Positions 24,697-34,103 of a DNA stretch of 64,000 nt are shown in pieces; position 1 is the stretch's first letter; every line of letters starts with the position of its first letter. This DNA comes from Stratiformator vulcanicus (GTDB taxonomy: Bacteria > Planctomycetota > Planctomycetia > Planctomycetales > Planctomycetaceae), in contig NZ_CP036268.1 of NCBI RefSeq assembly GCF_007744515.1, positions 1,775,712 to 1,839,711 on the forward strand, read 5' to 3'. The translations under genes and the position numbers were made by a program. Below the pieces are notes generated by a model. The model had not been told where the DNA came from and ran no database searches. It saw only the letters and a program-made list of their open reading frames with translations.

Positions 24697-27432
24697 ATGC
24701 GTGCTGCGCCTTCGTTGATCTTCGGCTTCGCCGCCTGTGCTTTTTTCCTTATCGGGGAGTCGGCAGCACGATCTGCCGAAATCGACTCGAAAAAAGTCCT
24801 TGCCCCGGTCAGCGAGCGATTTGCCGAACCAGCGCTCGACGAATCGCCCGACTTCCAGCGGCATGTTGTGCCATTACTCGGACGGGTCGGCTGCAACGGG
24901 CGAGCCTGCCACGGGTCATTCAAAGGGCAGGGCGGCTTTCAACTGTCACTATTCGGTTACGATTTCGAGTCGGACCACGAACAGATGACCGGCGAAGACT
25001 ATTCCCGGATCGATCGCGAATCGCCTCGCGAGAGCATGGTGCTTCAAAAGCCCACTTTGCAAATGGACCACGATGGTGGCGAGGTGATCACTGCGAATTC
25101 TTGGCAGTACAATCTATTAAGTCGCTGGATTGAGCAGGGGGCGAAGGAACTTAAAGGCGAGGCCGAACTGACCCGGCTCGAAGTGACCCCCGACGAAATC
25201 GTTTCATCTAAGACTGGCGAAGAGATCGAACTTCGCGTCGTCGCAGTCTGGTCAGATGGTTCCACGGAAGACGTTACCCCGCTGTGCCGCTTCCAGACAA
25301 ATGACCCGACTGTCGCCGCGATCGACGAGCACGGCTCGATCACTATCGGCGAATCTGGCGACACGCATGTGGTCGTGTTTTACGACAGCGCCGTTCGGCC
25401 GATTCCGGTCATCAAACCTTTCAATGCAAACTACGGATCGACGTATCCGACGGTGCAGACAAAGTCGGAAGTCGATCAACTCGTCGTCCAAAAATTAAGA
25501 AAACTCGGAATCGTACCATCGGAACTTGCCGGCGACGCAGACTTCCTGCGGCGCGTGCAACTCGACCTGACAGGGACGCTACCGGCCGCGTGGGAGGTTG
25601 AAGCGTTTCTCAGTGATGATTCGCCGAACAAGCGGTCCGAGAAGATCGAAGAATTAATGCAGACGCCCGCCTACGCCGCCTGGTGGGCGACAAAGCTGTG
25701 CGATATGACCGGCAATAATCCCGCGTCATTGAACAACGAAGTCGGACGCGATCGGGCCTCCGAAGACTGGTTTCGCTGGATCGAGAAACGGGTCGCCGAG
25801 AATCGTCCCTATGACGAATTGGTCGAAGGGATCGTCCTCGCCGTTAGCCGCGAAGACGACGAGAGCTACGCCGACTACTGTGAAGCGATGAGCGATATCT
25901 ATCGCGTTGATGCCAAAGCCGATTTCGCCGATCGTTCGACGATGCCGCACTATTGGGCACGTCGGACTTTCACAAAACCGGAAGATCGCGCCATCGGTTT
26001 CGCCTACGCGTTTCTTGGGGTTCGCATCCAATGCGCCCAGTGTCACAAGCATCCGTTCGATCAATGGACGCAGACCGACTTTAAGAACTTCGAGGCGTTC
26101 TTCACCGGTGTGACATACAATGTCGACCCAAAATCAAAGAAGGAGTATCAGCAGATGCTCCAGGCGATTTCCGGTGACGAAAAAGGGAATGCGGCTCGCC
26201 AAAAGATCGGAAGCCTGTTGCTTCAAGGAGAAGTGGTGCCGCTGCGTGAGGTGTATGCCGAGACGCCGGCGCCCGCCCTTAAGAATAAGAAGCAGAACCA
26301 ACGACGTCGAAATCGCACGCGGGTTGCTGAATCGGGCCGCGTGCTCGGCGGAGAGGAAATTAATTTTTCAGAAGCCGGGGGCGATATTCGGAAGCCATTG
26401 ATGGACTGGCTTCGTTCCAAAGACAACAAGTATTTTGCAAGAGCCTTCGTAAATCGCGTGTGGGCGAATTACTTCAACCGCGGGATTGTCGAGCCGCCCG
26501 ATGATTTGAGCTTGGCAAACGCACCGGTTAACGGACCGCTACTTGACTATCTGGCCGACGGCTTCATTGAGCGAGGTTATGATATGAAGTGGCTGCATCG
26601 CGAAATTACGAATAGCGACACCTATCAGCGGTCGTGGCGTCCGAATGAAACGAACGCGTCGGACGAATCGAATTTCAGCCGCGCAGTGCATCGTCGCTTG
26701 CCCGCCGAGGTCGCCGTCGATGCATTGGCCTTCGCGACTGCGGCCGATGATCGCGTGCGAGCTCTTAAGGAGTCAAACGAAGGCCGGGCGATTGCCGTGC
26801 CCGGCGCCGGTCAACGGAGCAGGGCCATCACCGAAGCCGGAAATGCCGGGTTCGCCTTCGAAGTCTTCGGACGCAGTATTCGCGAAAGCAATTGCGATTG
26901 CGATCGATCCGCTGACCCGAGCGTGCTGCAAACAATTTTTCTTCGGAACGACAACGATTTGCTGAAGCGACTCGAGGCCAATGGTGATACGTGGATTGCC
27001 CAATTAAAGGGGTGCATTGCGCCGGGCGCGGCCGATCGGCAGACTGTGGCGGAACGACGAATATTGCAAATTAAGAAACAGATTGATCGCGAACAGGCAA
27101 AGCTGGACGAACTGACTGCTGAGACAGAACAGGACACCAAACAGATCGCGCGATCGCTCACTCGTTTAGACCGACTACACGAGTCACTGGCTGACTCCGA
27201 AAGCCGGGTCGCTGCTTTAAAAAGAGCCGCACAATTCGAGAATCGCCTCGCAAAAGCAACGCCTGAAACTGTGATTCGCGAAGCGTATCTCCGCACGTTG
27301 AGTCGATATCCGACCGACAACGAACTCGAAGTCGCACGCGGATTTTTTAATAACGCCGACGGGATGGAAACAGGGGCCCGAGACCTAATGTGGGCCCTGC
27401 TGAATACGAAAGAGTTTATCATCAACCATTGA
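24697..27432 (+). CDS. Exported DUF1549/DUF1553 protein with cytochrome-like Cys motifs
   Basis: The ATG at 24697 begins a signal peptide (PSLIFGFAACAFFLIGESAA), giving 911 residues. A cytochrome-like motif C66-x4-C71-H72 (GCNGRACHGSFKGQGGFQ) is followed by a BIG2-type Ig-like domain (about residues 165-240), then the DUF1549 domain with CAQCHKHPFDQW (446-457; a canonical CxxCH) and the DUF1553 domain (EFINHC-terminal part ending TKEFIINH). Residues about 790-850 form a coiled coil. Pairs of DUF1549/1553 and DUF1501 genes are hallmark planctomycete modules; heme binding and a role in carbohydrate or sulfated polymer breakdown are suggested in the literature but unproven here. Confidence 0.88.
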   Translation: MRAAPSLIFGFAACAFFLIGESAARSAEIDSKKVLAPVSERFAEPALDESPDFQRHVVPLLGRVGCNGRACHGSFKGQGGFQLSLFGYDFESDHEQMTGEDYSRIDRESPRESMVLQKPTLQMDHDGGEVITANSWQYNLLSRWIEQGAKELKGEAELTRLEVTPDEIVSSKTGEEIELRVVAVWSDGSTEDVTPLCRFQTNDPTVAAIDEHGSITIGESGDTHVVVFYDSAVRPIPVIKPFNANYGSTYPTVQTKSEVDQLVVQKLRKLGIVPSELAGDADFLRRVQLDLTGTLPAAWEVEAFLSDDSPNKRSEKIEELMQTPAYAAWWATKLCDMTGNNPASLNNEVGRDRASEDWFRWIEKRVAENRPYDELVEGIVLAVSREDDESYADYCEAMSDIYRVDAKADFADRSTMPHYWARRTFTKPEDRAIGFAYAFLGVRIQCAQCHKHPFDQWTQTDFKNFEAFFTGVTYNVDPKSKKEYQQMLQAISGDEKGNAARQKIGSLLLQGEVVPLREVYAETPAPALKNKKQNQRRRNRTRVAESGRVLGGEEINFSEAGGDIRKPLMDWLRSKDNKYFARAFVNRVWANYFNRGIVEPPDDLSLANAPVNGPLLDYLADGFIERGYDMKWLHREITNSDTYQRSWRPNETNASDESNFSRAVHRRLPAEVAVDALAFATAADDRVRALKESNEGRAIAVPGAGQRSRAITEAGNAGFAFEVFGRSIRESNCDCDRSADPSVLQTIFLRNDNDLLKRLEANGDTWIAQLKGCIAPGAADRQTVAERRILQIKKQIDREQAKLDELTAETEQDTKQIARSLTRLDRLHESLADSESRVAALKRAAQFENRLAKATPETVIREAYLRTLSRYPTDNELEVARGFFNNADGMETGARDLMWALLNTKEFIINH

Positions 27433-27525
27433 TCGAGTCGGCGGTTTTACTGACTGATTGTCTCCCGATCCGCTGAAACACAGCTAAAGCGTTTCTCTTT
27501 CGAGAACCATCAAGGAATAAATTCA

Positions 27526-28839
27526 ATGGCTCTGCATACGACATGTGACGGCGTCCGGCGACGCGACTTTATTAAGGTCGGGGCCTGTGGCGCAGCGGCG
27601 TTAACCCTGCCCAATTATTTACAGATGGCCGCGGCGGGGCAGGTCAGTGGCAGCGCGAAAGCGAAGAACGCGATCTTTATTAATCTGCGTGGCGGCCCGA
27701 GCCACATGGACACGTTCGACCTTAAGCCTGATGCCCCGAAGGAATTCCGCGGCGAATTTAATCCCATCAAGACGAATGTGCCGGGCGTCGAATTCAGCGA
27801 GCATCTCCCTAAGCTCGCTCAGCAGGCCGACAAGTTCGCGATCTTGCGGGGGGTCTCCCATACGCTCGGAGCGCACGGCCTCGGAACCGAATACGTTAAC
27901 ACCGGCACACGACCTTTGGCTTCGCTCGAATATCCGGGGTACGGCGCGGTCTTTATGAAGGAAAGACAAAAGGCACTGCCAGGCGACCTCCCCGGTTTCG
28001 TAGCGGTTCCCAACACGGCTCAGACGCCGGGCTTTCTTGGCGTGAAGTATGCCCCGCTCGTAACCGGCTCAGCCCCGCGACCTGGCCGACCTTTTAATGT
28101 GCGTGGCGTTGCGCTGGGAAGAGGGCTGACCGTTAGCGATGTCGAGCGACGCCAAAATCTGTTGAAGAACCTCGATACCGCGTTTCACGGATTCGAGGAG
28201 CAAAGTGACTTGTTGGGCGGGCTTGATCAGTTCGGTCAGAAAGCACACGCCATGATCACCGGATCGCGAACCCGTGAGGCATTCGACATCTCGAAAGAGT
28301 CGCCGAAGTTCGCCGAAACGTTCGGTGAATCGCAATTCGGGATGAGCTGCCTGTTAGCTGCACGGCTGGTCGAGTCTGGCGTCGGCTTCGTCACGATTAG
28401 TACCGGCGGTTGGGACACGCACGGTGATAACTTTACGAAGCTGAAAACGAAGCTGCTTCCGGAATTCGATACCGGCTTGGCCTCATTGCTCAACGGACTC
28501 GCGATGAAGGGCCTGCTTGAATCGACGGCGATCTTCGTCACCGGTGAATTCGGCCGCACGCCGAAGATTAACACGCGCTCGACCGAAGGTGGTCGTGACC
28601 ATTATCCTCGCTGCATGTTTATGTTGATGGCCGGCGGGGGGATTCGTGGAGGACAGGTCGTCGGCGAGAGTGACGATAAGGCAACTGAACCGGCCAGCCG
28701 GGGCTTTACGCCGGACGATGCCGCAGCGACATTTTATGCGGCGATGGGCATCGACCATACGAAAGAATATCAAACCAATACCGGTCGCCCGATCACAATT
28801 GTCAGAAATGGATCTCCGATTCCGGAACTTATCGGCTAG
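27526..28839 (+). CDS. DUF1501 protein with Tat signal
   Basis: A 437-residue protein with a twin-arginine signal (RRRDFIKVGACGAAALTLP, residues 11-29). Family motifs are FINLRGGPSHMDTFDLKPDA, TGTRPLASLEYPGYG, TGEFGRTPKIN and GRDHYPRCMF; the Asp/His/Glu residues in these blocks look like a metal site of the alkaline-phosphatase/sulfatase superfamily to which DUF1501 is related. It follows the DUF1549/DUF1553 gene by about 90 bp, the usual partner order. The Tat signal implies export in folded form, probably with a bound metal. The reaction is unknown. Confidence 0.88.
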   Translation: MALHTTCDGVRRRDFIKVGACGAAALTLPNYLQMAAAGQVSGSAKAKNAIFINLRGGPSHMDTFDLKPDAPKEFRGEFNPIKTNVPGVEFSEHLPKLAQQADKFAILRGVSHTLGAHGLGTEYVNTGTRPLASLEYPGYGAVFMKERQKALPGDLPGFVAVPNTAQTPGFLGVKYAPLVTGSAPRPGRPFNVRGVALGRGLTVSDVERRQNLLKNLDTAFHGFEEQSDLLGGLDQFGQKAHAMITGSRTREAFDISKESPKFAETFGESQFGMSCLLAARLVESGVGFVTISTGGWDTHGDNFTKLKTKLLPEFDTGLASLLNGLAMKGLLESTAIFVTGEFGRTPKINTRSTEGGRDHYPRCMFMLMAGGGIRGGQVVGESDDKATEPASRGFTPDDAAATFYAAMGIDHTKEYQTNTGRPITIVRNGSPIPELIG

Positions 28840-28956
28840 TCCGGTGTTTATAATTCAGGTGATCGTCAATGACGACCATCCCTCTGTCTTCGGTTACTGG
28901 GCGCGATGCCTGTCGGCATCGGCCGCACTCTTTAAGACTGATAAAGGATTTTGAAG

Positions 28957-29481
28957 ATGACGACGTTGCGCTCCGTGCTGGCATTGGGATTGCTCGTTGC
29001 GTTTGTTGGCGCCGGCTTCGCCGCCGAGGACGCCGAAGAAAAAAAGAAGGGGAAGAAAGACCGGCCCGCCCGTCAGGCCAAATTGATTAAGATTCCCGAT
29101 TCGATCACCTTGAGTGACGAGCAAAAGACGAAGCTCGAAGCCATCGAAGCCGAGTACGGCCCGAAAGTCGCGACTTCCCGGAAAGAAGCGCTCGGACTCA
29201 CCAAGGAGCAGCGTGAGCAGATGATGCAGATCCGCAAAGATGCCAAAGCGTCGGGAGAGAAAGTCGACCCGAAGTCATTGATGGATCAAATCGGTGTGAC
29301 CGCCGAACAGCAAGAAGCGATGAAAGCGAGCCGTAAAGCCGCGATGGATCTTCGCCACGAAGCGCTGGAAAAATCGGTTGCCGTTTTAAACACCGATCAG
29401 GTCGAAGCGTTCAAGAAGGCGAACCGAATGCGGACGCCGAAGGAAAAGAAAAACAAGAAGAAGCCTTCTGGCGACGTTTAA
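28957..29481 (+). CDS. Exported helical protein, Spy/LTXXQ-like
   Basis: The product (174 residues from ATG 28957; an ATG at 28951 would add two) has a signal peptide (LRSVLALGLLVAFVGAGFA) and a Lys/Glu-rich helical mature part. Repeated LxxEQxxKLxxIxxEY and LTKEQREQMMQIRK patterns resemble the periplasmic CpxP/Spy or LTXXQ repeats that bind unfolded protein. The tail is very Lys-rich. It closes the run that begins with the ECF sigma factor and is followed by a strong terminator, so it probably belongs to that operon. Confidence 0.8.
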   Translation: MTTLRSVLALGLLVAFVGAGFAAEDAEEKKKGKKDRPARQAKLIKIPDSITLSDEQKTKLEAIEAEYGPKVATSRKEALGLTKEQREQMMQIRKDAKASGEKVDPKSLMDQIGVTAEQQEAMKASRKAAMDLRHEALEKSVAVLNTDQVEAFKKANRMRTPKEKKNKKKPSGDV

Positions 29482-29522
29482 TTGATCTCCGTTGTCCAGT
29501 TCGAGTCGACGATCACCATTGA

Positions 29523-29556
29523 AAGCCCGGCGGAATTGTCCGCCGGGCTTTTTTCG
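29523..29556 (+). terminator. Strong rho-independent terminator
   Basis: The stem AAGCCCGGCGGA (29523-29534) pairs with TCCGCCGGGCTT (29539-29550) around a short loop and is followed by a T-run (TTTTTT). It ends the run that includes the sigma/anti-sigma, DUF1549 and DUF1501 genes. Confidence 0.9.
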
Positions 29557-29662
29557 CAATAATTGCAGTCGTCAGATGCTATCTTGATCCGAACAATCAA
29601 TAGGCCGGATGGAATGCGTCAAGACTGTTGTGGAATACTCGTCGTTACTGCCCTTTCAGAAC

Positions 29663-29968
29663 ATGTCGAAGTCAGATGATTGCCCCGAGAATAGATGCGG
29701 ACTGTGCGGCCGCACGGGAGTTCGCACGACCGCTCATCATCTCATCCCGCGGGCGGTGCATCGGAAGCGACGCTTTCGGGAGCGATATGGGCTGGAGGAG
29801 ATGCGGCGGCGGAAGGTCGATCTGTGCCGACTGTGTCACAGGGCCGTCCATGAACTGATCCCTTCCGAGCGTGAGTTGGCGGAGAACTACTCGACGATCA
29901 CGGCTTTGCTCCGGCATGCTGATATTGCCCGACACGTTGCTTGGGCCGGAAAGCAAAAGTCGCGTTGA
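29663..29968 (+). CDS. Small HNH-like protein with Cys/His clusters
   Basis: Start is taken at ATG 29663; an upstream ATG at 29609 would add 18 residues lacking homology signs. The 101-residue product carries CGLCGR, TAHHLIPRAVHRKRRF and LCRLCHRAVHEL, i.e. two CxxC pairs around an HH motif, the layout of HNH (bba-metal) nucleases. Such stand-alone proteins occur in many bacteria and are thought to be DNA-binding or nicking, but activity here is inference. It is isolated, after a terminator. Confidence 0.75.
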   Translation: MSKSDDCPENRCGLCGRTGVRTTAHHLIPRAVHRKRRFRERYGLEEMRRRKVDLCRLCHRAVHELIPSERELAENYSTITALLRHADIARHVAWAGKQKSR

Positions 29969-30215
29969 AGCGACATCCCAGATGGCTGGCAAATCGGTCC
30001 GCCGCCTGCGAAGGCTGATCGCTGCGGTGCCAGCGTGACTGTCGGTCAGACAATGACAGCCTCAAAACATGGTAAATCGCCGTGTTTTGAGGGCAGGCAC
30101 CTTTCTGGCAAGGCATTTGCTCCATCAGCCTTCGCCGTTGTTCAATTCAACTATCGAGCCAATTGTGGGAATCGTCAAAGAGGCACTGACCGGGCCACCT
30201 CCGGCCGCTCGCATC

Positions 30216-30626
30216 ATGAAACGTCGGCAGAAAATGCCGACCGATCTTGAGATCGACGCGGCGATTGCCCGGTTGGAACGTCTTGCCAACTCGACCGATG
30301 AATTGTTCCGAGTCCCGGGCACGAATATCAAGTTCGGCCTCGATTCGATCGTCGGACTTGTCCCCGGATTGGGGGACGTGGCGACCGCCTTGGTTTCGGT
30401 CCTGTTCATCACTGAGGGGGCCCGTCTCGGTATTCGGCGGAGCGTTCTGATGAGGATGGTTGTGAACATTATCACCGACTCAACGGTCGGAGCGGTTCCG
30501 TTGGCCGGCGATGTGTTTGATGTCGCGTTCAAGTCAAACACGAAAAACCTCGCCCTGCTCAAGCGGGAAATCGAGAAGCAACGAGCCAAGACGGATCGAA
30601 TAGACGGCACGGCAGAAAATGGTTGA
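30216..30626 (+). CDS. DUF4112-type membrane protein
   Basis: The 136-residue product has the family pattern LERLANSTDELFRVPGTN, then FGLDSIVGLVPGLGDVATAL and GAVPLAGDVFDVAFKSNTKN, with three hydrophobic segments. Start is uncertain: the ATG at 30216 is my choice; the frame is open back to an ATG at 30069, and GTG 30165 or ATG 30234 are alternatives. The family (DUF4112) has no known function. No operon signs. Confidence 0.75.
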   Translation: MKRRQKMPTDLEIDAAIARLERLANSTDELFRVPGTNIKFGLDSIVGLVPGLGDVATALVSVLFITEGARLGIRRSVLMRMVVNIITDSTVGAVPLAGDVFDVAFKSNTKNLALLKREIEKQRAKTDRIDGTAENG

Positions 30627-30700
30627 ATCAGGGGCGTTATAAAACAGTCGGCATGAATGCCGGCGGACGTCACGCCTCACCGATCAGGAAGAACCCACAC

Positions 30701-30916
30701 ATGAGTTACGGAACACAGGCAGCAATGCCGGAACACACAGCCCCGAACGAACTGTTGACGTTCGCGAAGAAGCACTGGCCCGAGTTGACCAGCGAAGACT
30801 TTGCGATCATCGGGGACAGTCGCGAGAAACTCGTGGAAACTGTTGAAGCGAAATACGGCGTCGATCGAGACATCGTCGAACGTGAATTGCTTTGGCATGA
30901 AACGACGCCGCAGTAG
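30701..30916 (+). CDS. CsbD-like small stress protein
   Basis: From ATG 30701 the product is 71 residues, with the CsbD pattern AKKHWPELTSEDFAIIGDSR then EKLVETVEAKYGVDRDIVER. These small proteins accumulate in stress in Bacillus and others; their function is unknown. It follows the DUF4112 gene by 74 bp. Confidence 0.75.
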   Translation: MSYGTQAAMPEHTAPNELLTFAKKHWPELTSEDFAIIGDSREKLVETVEAKYGVDRDIVERELLWHETTPQ

Positions 30917-30996
30917 CGCTCGCCTTAAGAAGAGATAACTGTGATTGGAGTGATTGTGCCTGCCGCGCTTTTAATCGGTTGTCGGCGAACAGAACT

Positions 30997-32040
30997 CTAA
31001 CGGGGAATCTGCTGCGTCAGGCAGTGGAATGCACCGAGCCCCCAGATCAAATCGCGGCAATCGATCGTGACGACATCTCTTTTCGGAAAACAACTCGCCA
31101 GCACCTCGGCTGCTAGCAGGTCGGTCGAGGGGTGATAGCCCGGCATTAAAACGACCGAGTTCGCTATATAGAAGTTCGCGTAACTCGCGGGCACGCGTTG
31201 GTTTTGATAAACGAGCGGCGGCGGTGAAGGCAACTCTAAGATTCGAAGCTTCCGACCGTCGGTTAATCGGACGTCTCTTAGTCGCTCGATATTATCGGCC
31301 AGAGGGCGGTGATTTTCATCGGCGGTATTCGGCTCGACCATGCTGACGACGGTGTCCTCGCTGACAAAGCGGGTGATGTCATCAATATGCCCGTCAGTAT
31401 CGTCGCCGGCGATTCCGTCACCCAGCCAAATTATTTGCTCGACACCCAGATCCAACCTGAATCGTTCTTCAATATCCTGTTTCGATAATTGCGGATTACG
31501 ATTTGAATTAAGGAGACACGCCTCGGTCGTCAGCAGTGTCCCCTGACCGTTGCCGTCGATCGCTCCCCCCTCAAGAACGAAGTCGGCACTTTTTGAGGGG
31601 ATGCCTAGCGTCTCAGCCATTTGCGGCGCGACCGCATCATCGAGATCGTAGGGGTATTTGCCGCCCCAGGCATTAAAGCGGAAATCGAGGGCAAGGCGAT
31701 CGCCCGTCCCCGGACCCTCTTCCTTTAAAATGACTGCCCCGTGATCGCGGCACCACGCGTCATTGGTGGGGATGTAATGAAAGGTGATCTCGCCGTCGGC
31801 CCCGGCGAGACTTAAGTAATGCCGGGCTCGGCGTTCCATCGCTGCATCGGTGACGTTGATATGGACCGGTTCCGACGTCGCCAGAACACGAACCATGCGA
31901 GCATAGACCGGTTCGACGCGTCCGAATCGTCCGGGCCACGAATTACGATTGTGAGGCCAACTCAGCCATGTCGCAGCGTGCGGTTCCCACTCGGCGGGCC
32001 AACGATAGCTTCGATCTTGCGGGGGTGGCGGATTGGTCAA
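30997..32040 (-). CDS. aguA: Agmatine deiminase
   Basis: The 347-residue enzyme hydrolyses agmatine to N-carbamoylputrescine in polyamine synthesis. Guanidino-modifying-fold motifs are YIPTNDAWCRDHGAV, FVLEGGAIDGNGQGT, GDDTDGHIDDITRF (catalytic Glu, Asp and His residues) and the nucleophile Cys340 in LGAFHCLTQQ near the C-terminus. Length matches bacterial AguA. A downstream N-carbamoylputrescine amidase is not in the window. The next gene on the same strand is an FMN reductase about 100 bp upstream; no clear functional link. Confidence 0.94.
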   Translation of the reverse strand: MTNPPPPQDRSYRWPAEWEPHAATWLSWPHNRNSWPGRFGRVEPVYARMVRVLATSEPVHINVTDAAMERRARHYLSLAGADGEITFHYIPTNDAWCRDHGAVILKEEGPGTGDRLALDFRFNAWGGKYPYDLDDAVAPQMAETLGIPSKSADFVLEGGAIDGNGQGTLLTTEACLLNSNRNPQLSKQDIEERFRLDLGVEQIIWLGDGIAGDDTDGHIDDITRFVSEDTVVSMVEPNTADENHRPLADNIERLRDVRLTDGRKLRILELPSPPPLVYQNQRVPASYANFYIANSVVLMPGYHPSTDLLAAEVLASCFPKRDVVTIDCRDLIWGLGAFHCLTQQIPR

Positions 32041-32143
32041 CGAACCGGGCCTGAAATTGGCAGCGAGGACTTGCGGCTAAACGGCCATCATGACAATTCC
32101 AATGGCCCGTTCCCATCGAGACTTGCCAAATGAATTAGCGGCG

Positions 32144-32671
32144 TCACTCAGCCCGTTTGAGCGCTGTCGACAGACGGGAAACATCATCGGCTAATTGCAC
32201 GATCCGTTCCCGGACAACCGGCTCGGTGATCACGTCACCGTCGATCTTGTCCTCGGTCGTGTAGACGAACCGGGGAACGACGATGCAGCGGAAATCGAGC
32301 ATCAGACTGTTGGCCAATCCCATGGCCGACATGTAGCTGCCTTCGCCGCCGGCGGCGAGCAGCATTCCGACGACTTTGCCGGTCCAACTCCGGCCGGTCA
32401 ATTCGACGAGATTTTTCGCCGCGGCATTGACGTCGAAGTTGTAGACGGGGGCGGCGACAACGATCGCGTCGGCGGCAGATACCCGTTCGTTCAACTCAAC
32501 GACTGTCGCATCGCCGTAAGAGTTCGCCCCGTCGCACAGGGGCAGGGGCGTCTCGCGGAGATCGATCAATTCGACGTTGCTGTCGCGGGCTGCGAGTTCG
32601 TCACGCAGCGCCCGGGCGAGTACGACACTGCGACTGCCGGGGTTCAGGCTGCAACTGAAGACCAGAATCAT
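32144..32671 (-). CDS. NADPH-dependent FMN reductase-like flavoprotein
   Basis: This 175-residue flavodoxin-fold protein has the FMN phosphate loop SCSLNPGSRSVVLAR, the AIVVAAPVYNFDVNAAAKNL segment contacting the isoalloxazine, and GMLLAAGGEGSYMSAMGLAN. It reduces FMN or quinones with NAD(P)H; the exact partner is unknown. Family length is normal. It lies between agmatine deiminase and tRNA-Thr on the same strand. Confidence 0.85.
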   Translation of the reverse strand: MILVFSCSLNPGSRSVVLARALRDELAARDSNVELIDLRETPLPLCDGANSYGDATVVELNERVSAADAIVVAAPVYNFDVNAAAKNLVELTGRSWTGKVVGMLLAAGGEGSYMSAMGLANSLMLDFRCIVVPRFVYTTEDKIDGDVITEPVVRERIVQLADDVSRLSTALKRAE

Positions 32672-32757
32672 TCGGGGAATCTGACCCAGGGGGAGCGACC
32701 CGTGAGCGGAGGGACGATCCGTGGGTTATAGAGTTTGGCCTCGTGGAGCCGTGAAAG

Positions 32758-32830
32758 AGCCGCTGGTCGGACTTGAACCGACGACCTACGCTTTACGAAA
32801 GCGTCGCTCTGCCAACTGAGCTACAGCGGC
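32758..32830 (-). tRNA. tRNA-Thr (anticodon CGT)
   Basis: On the minus strand: acceptor stem GCCGCTG/CAGCGGC, D arm GCTCAGTTGGCAGAGC, anticodon stem ACGCT/AGCGT around TTCGTAA (anticodon CGT) and T arm GTCGGTTCAAGTCCGAC; the discriminator is U. CCA is not encoded. Confidence 0.95.
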
Positions 32831-32955
32831 GAATGCCCCGAAGATGGTAGTGACGGCGGCACGAGGTGACAAGTCCGGGGTACCGCTCGCAGACTGCCAT
32901 CCGGGTTCGTTAGTCAGGGCGACACCAGTTCGACGAAGAGTGTTCGCGGAGCGCA

Positions 32956-32984
32956 ATAAAAAACGCCCGCCGTGAGGCGGGCGT
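32956..32984 (-). terminator. Terminator of the Cys/Gly/Tyr/Gln-rich exported protein gene
   Basis: On the minus strand the stem ACGCCCGCC/GGCGGGCGT (32963-32971 with 32976-32984, GTGA loop) is followed by TTTTTATT, about 40 bp after the stop of the gene ending at 33024. Confidence 0.88.
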
Positions 32985-33023
32985 AACCAGGTCGACGAAA
33001 AGCGCGAGAACCAAACGCTTCGC

Positions 33024-34103
33024 CTATCGGCTGTAGCCGACCTGCTGGATTGCTGAGGGCTGCGGCTGTCCGTATGCGGCCCGGTAAGCTGACTGCATCG
33101 GGGCCGTTTGCGGCTGGGCGTAGCCGGCCTGTTGAATCATCTGCGGCTGGCGGGCCGCTTGATACCCGTACTGTGCCGCTTGGTATCCGTAGTGCGCCGC
33201 TTGTTGAGCCGGCTGTTGATAATGGTTCGGCATCGGCTGAGCGTATTGAGCCGCCATGTGAGGAAACATTTGCGGCGAGACCGCAGCCCGGCTGGGGACG
33301 TTCGACCACGCGGCCGGGTCGTCGAAGTTGTCCGGTGTCGGGTTGGGAACCGGTCCCTGAACGGGGGCCGGCGTCGGCTGATAGCCGGGGTTGCCGTAGA
33401 ATGCACCTGCTCCGTGGTTCATGCCACATTGGCCGTTCGGGCATCCGCCCGGCATTCCGTAGGGCTGGGGGGCAACGGCTCCGAATCCGCCCGCTGCTCC
33501 GAATCCGCCGTGAACCCCGTATCCGCCGTGAGCCCCGTATCCGCCGCCGAAGCCGGTAAGCGGCGGTACTTGAGCCGTGATCGGCGGGCAGTTCGTTCCG
33601 AACGGCTGACGGTAGTATTGAGTCGTCGTTTGGGGGACGCAGCGGACTCGCTTCTCCGGAATCCACTGCGAGCTGACCACTGGCACCTTTTGCGAGACGG
33701 TGAACGGCACTTTCCGGGTGCGAATGTCTTTCTGATAGACGGTCTTGGGGATGACTTTTTTGACGGGTTTCGGCACCCATACCATCTTGTAACAGCCCTC
33801 ATCGACGGTCACGCAGTCGTAGTCGATTTTCGGGATCGTGACGACGTATTCTTCGTCTCGGTAAAGAGTTCGGGGGACTTCTCGCCAAGTGACGCAGTCC
33901 TGCCGACGGACCGTGGTTTCGCAGACGGGCTGCATTCGGGTGCAGGTACATGCGGTGACGATTTCTCCGCAAGTGCCGCAGCAGGAACCGGGTGCGGTCC
34001 AGCCTTGGGCGAATGCGATGTCGGTCACGGCGACCGAGGCGGTCACCATCGCGGCAGCGATGGCGAAAGCAGCAGAAAAGCTCTTGATTGTGTGGCGACC
34101 CAT
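33024..34103 (-). CDS. Exported Cys/Gly/Tyr/Gln-rich protein (surface or matrix, putative)
   Basis: From ATG 34103 the product is 359 residues with a signal peptide (MGRHTIKSFSAAFAIAAAMV to AFA-QG). Mature residues about 35-60 are Cys-rich (CCGTCGEIVTACTCTRMQPV), then a Val/Lys/Thr-rich middle with YTV-like patterns (PKPVKKVIPKTVYQK, RKVPFTVSQKVPV). The C-terminal half is Gly/Tyr/Gln/Ala-rich with repeats (GYGAHGGYGVHGGFGAAGGF; GYQAAQYGYQAAR). This composition is typical of cell-envelope or appendage structural proteins. It carries its own strong terminator and no operon partner. No enzymatic role expected. Confidence 0.78.
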   Translation of the reverse strand: MGRHTIKSFSAAFAIAAAMVTASVAVTDIAFAQGWTAPGSCCGTCGEIVTACTCTRMQPVCETTVRRQDCVTWREVPRTLYRDEEYVVTIPKIDYDCVTVDEGCYKMVWVPKPVKKVIPKTVYQKDIRTRKVPFTVSQKVPVVSSQWIPEKRVRCVPQTTTQYYRQPFGTNCPPITAQVPPLTGFGGGYGAHGGYGVHGGFGAAGGFGAVAPQPYGMPGGCPNGQCGMNHGAGAFYGNPGYQPTPAPVQGPVPNPTPDNFDDPAAWSNVPSRAAVSPQMFPHMAAQYAQPMPNHYQQPAQQAAHYGYQAAQYGYQAARQPQMIQQAGYAQPQTAPMQSAYRAAYGQPQPSAIQQVGYSR

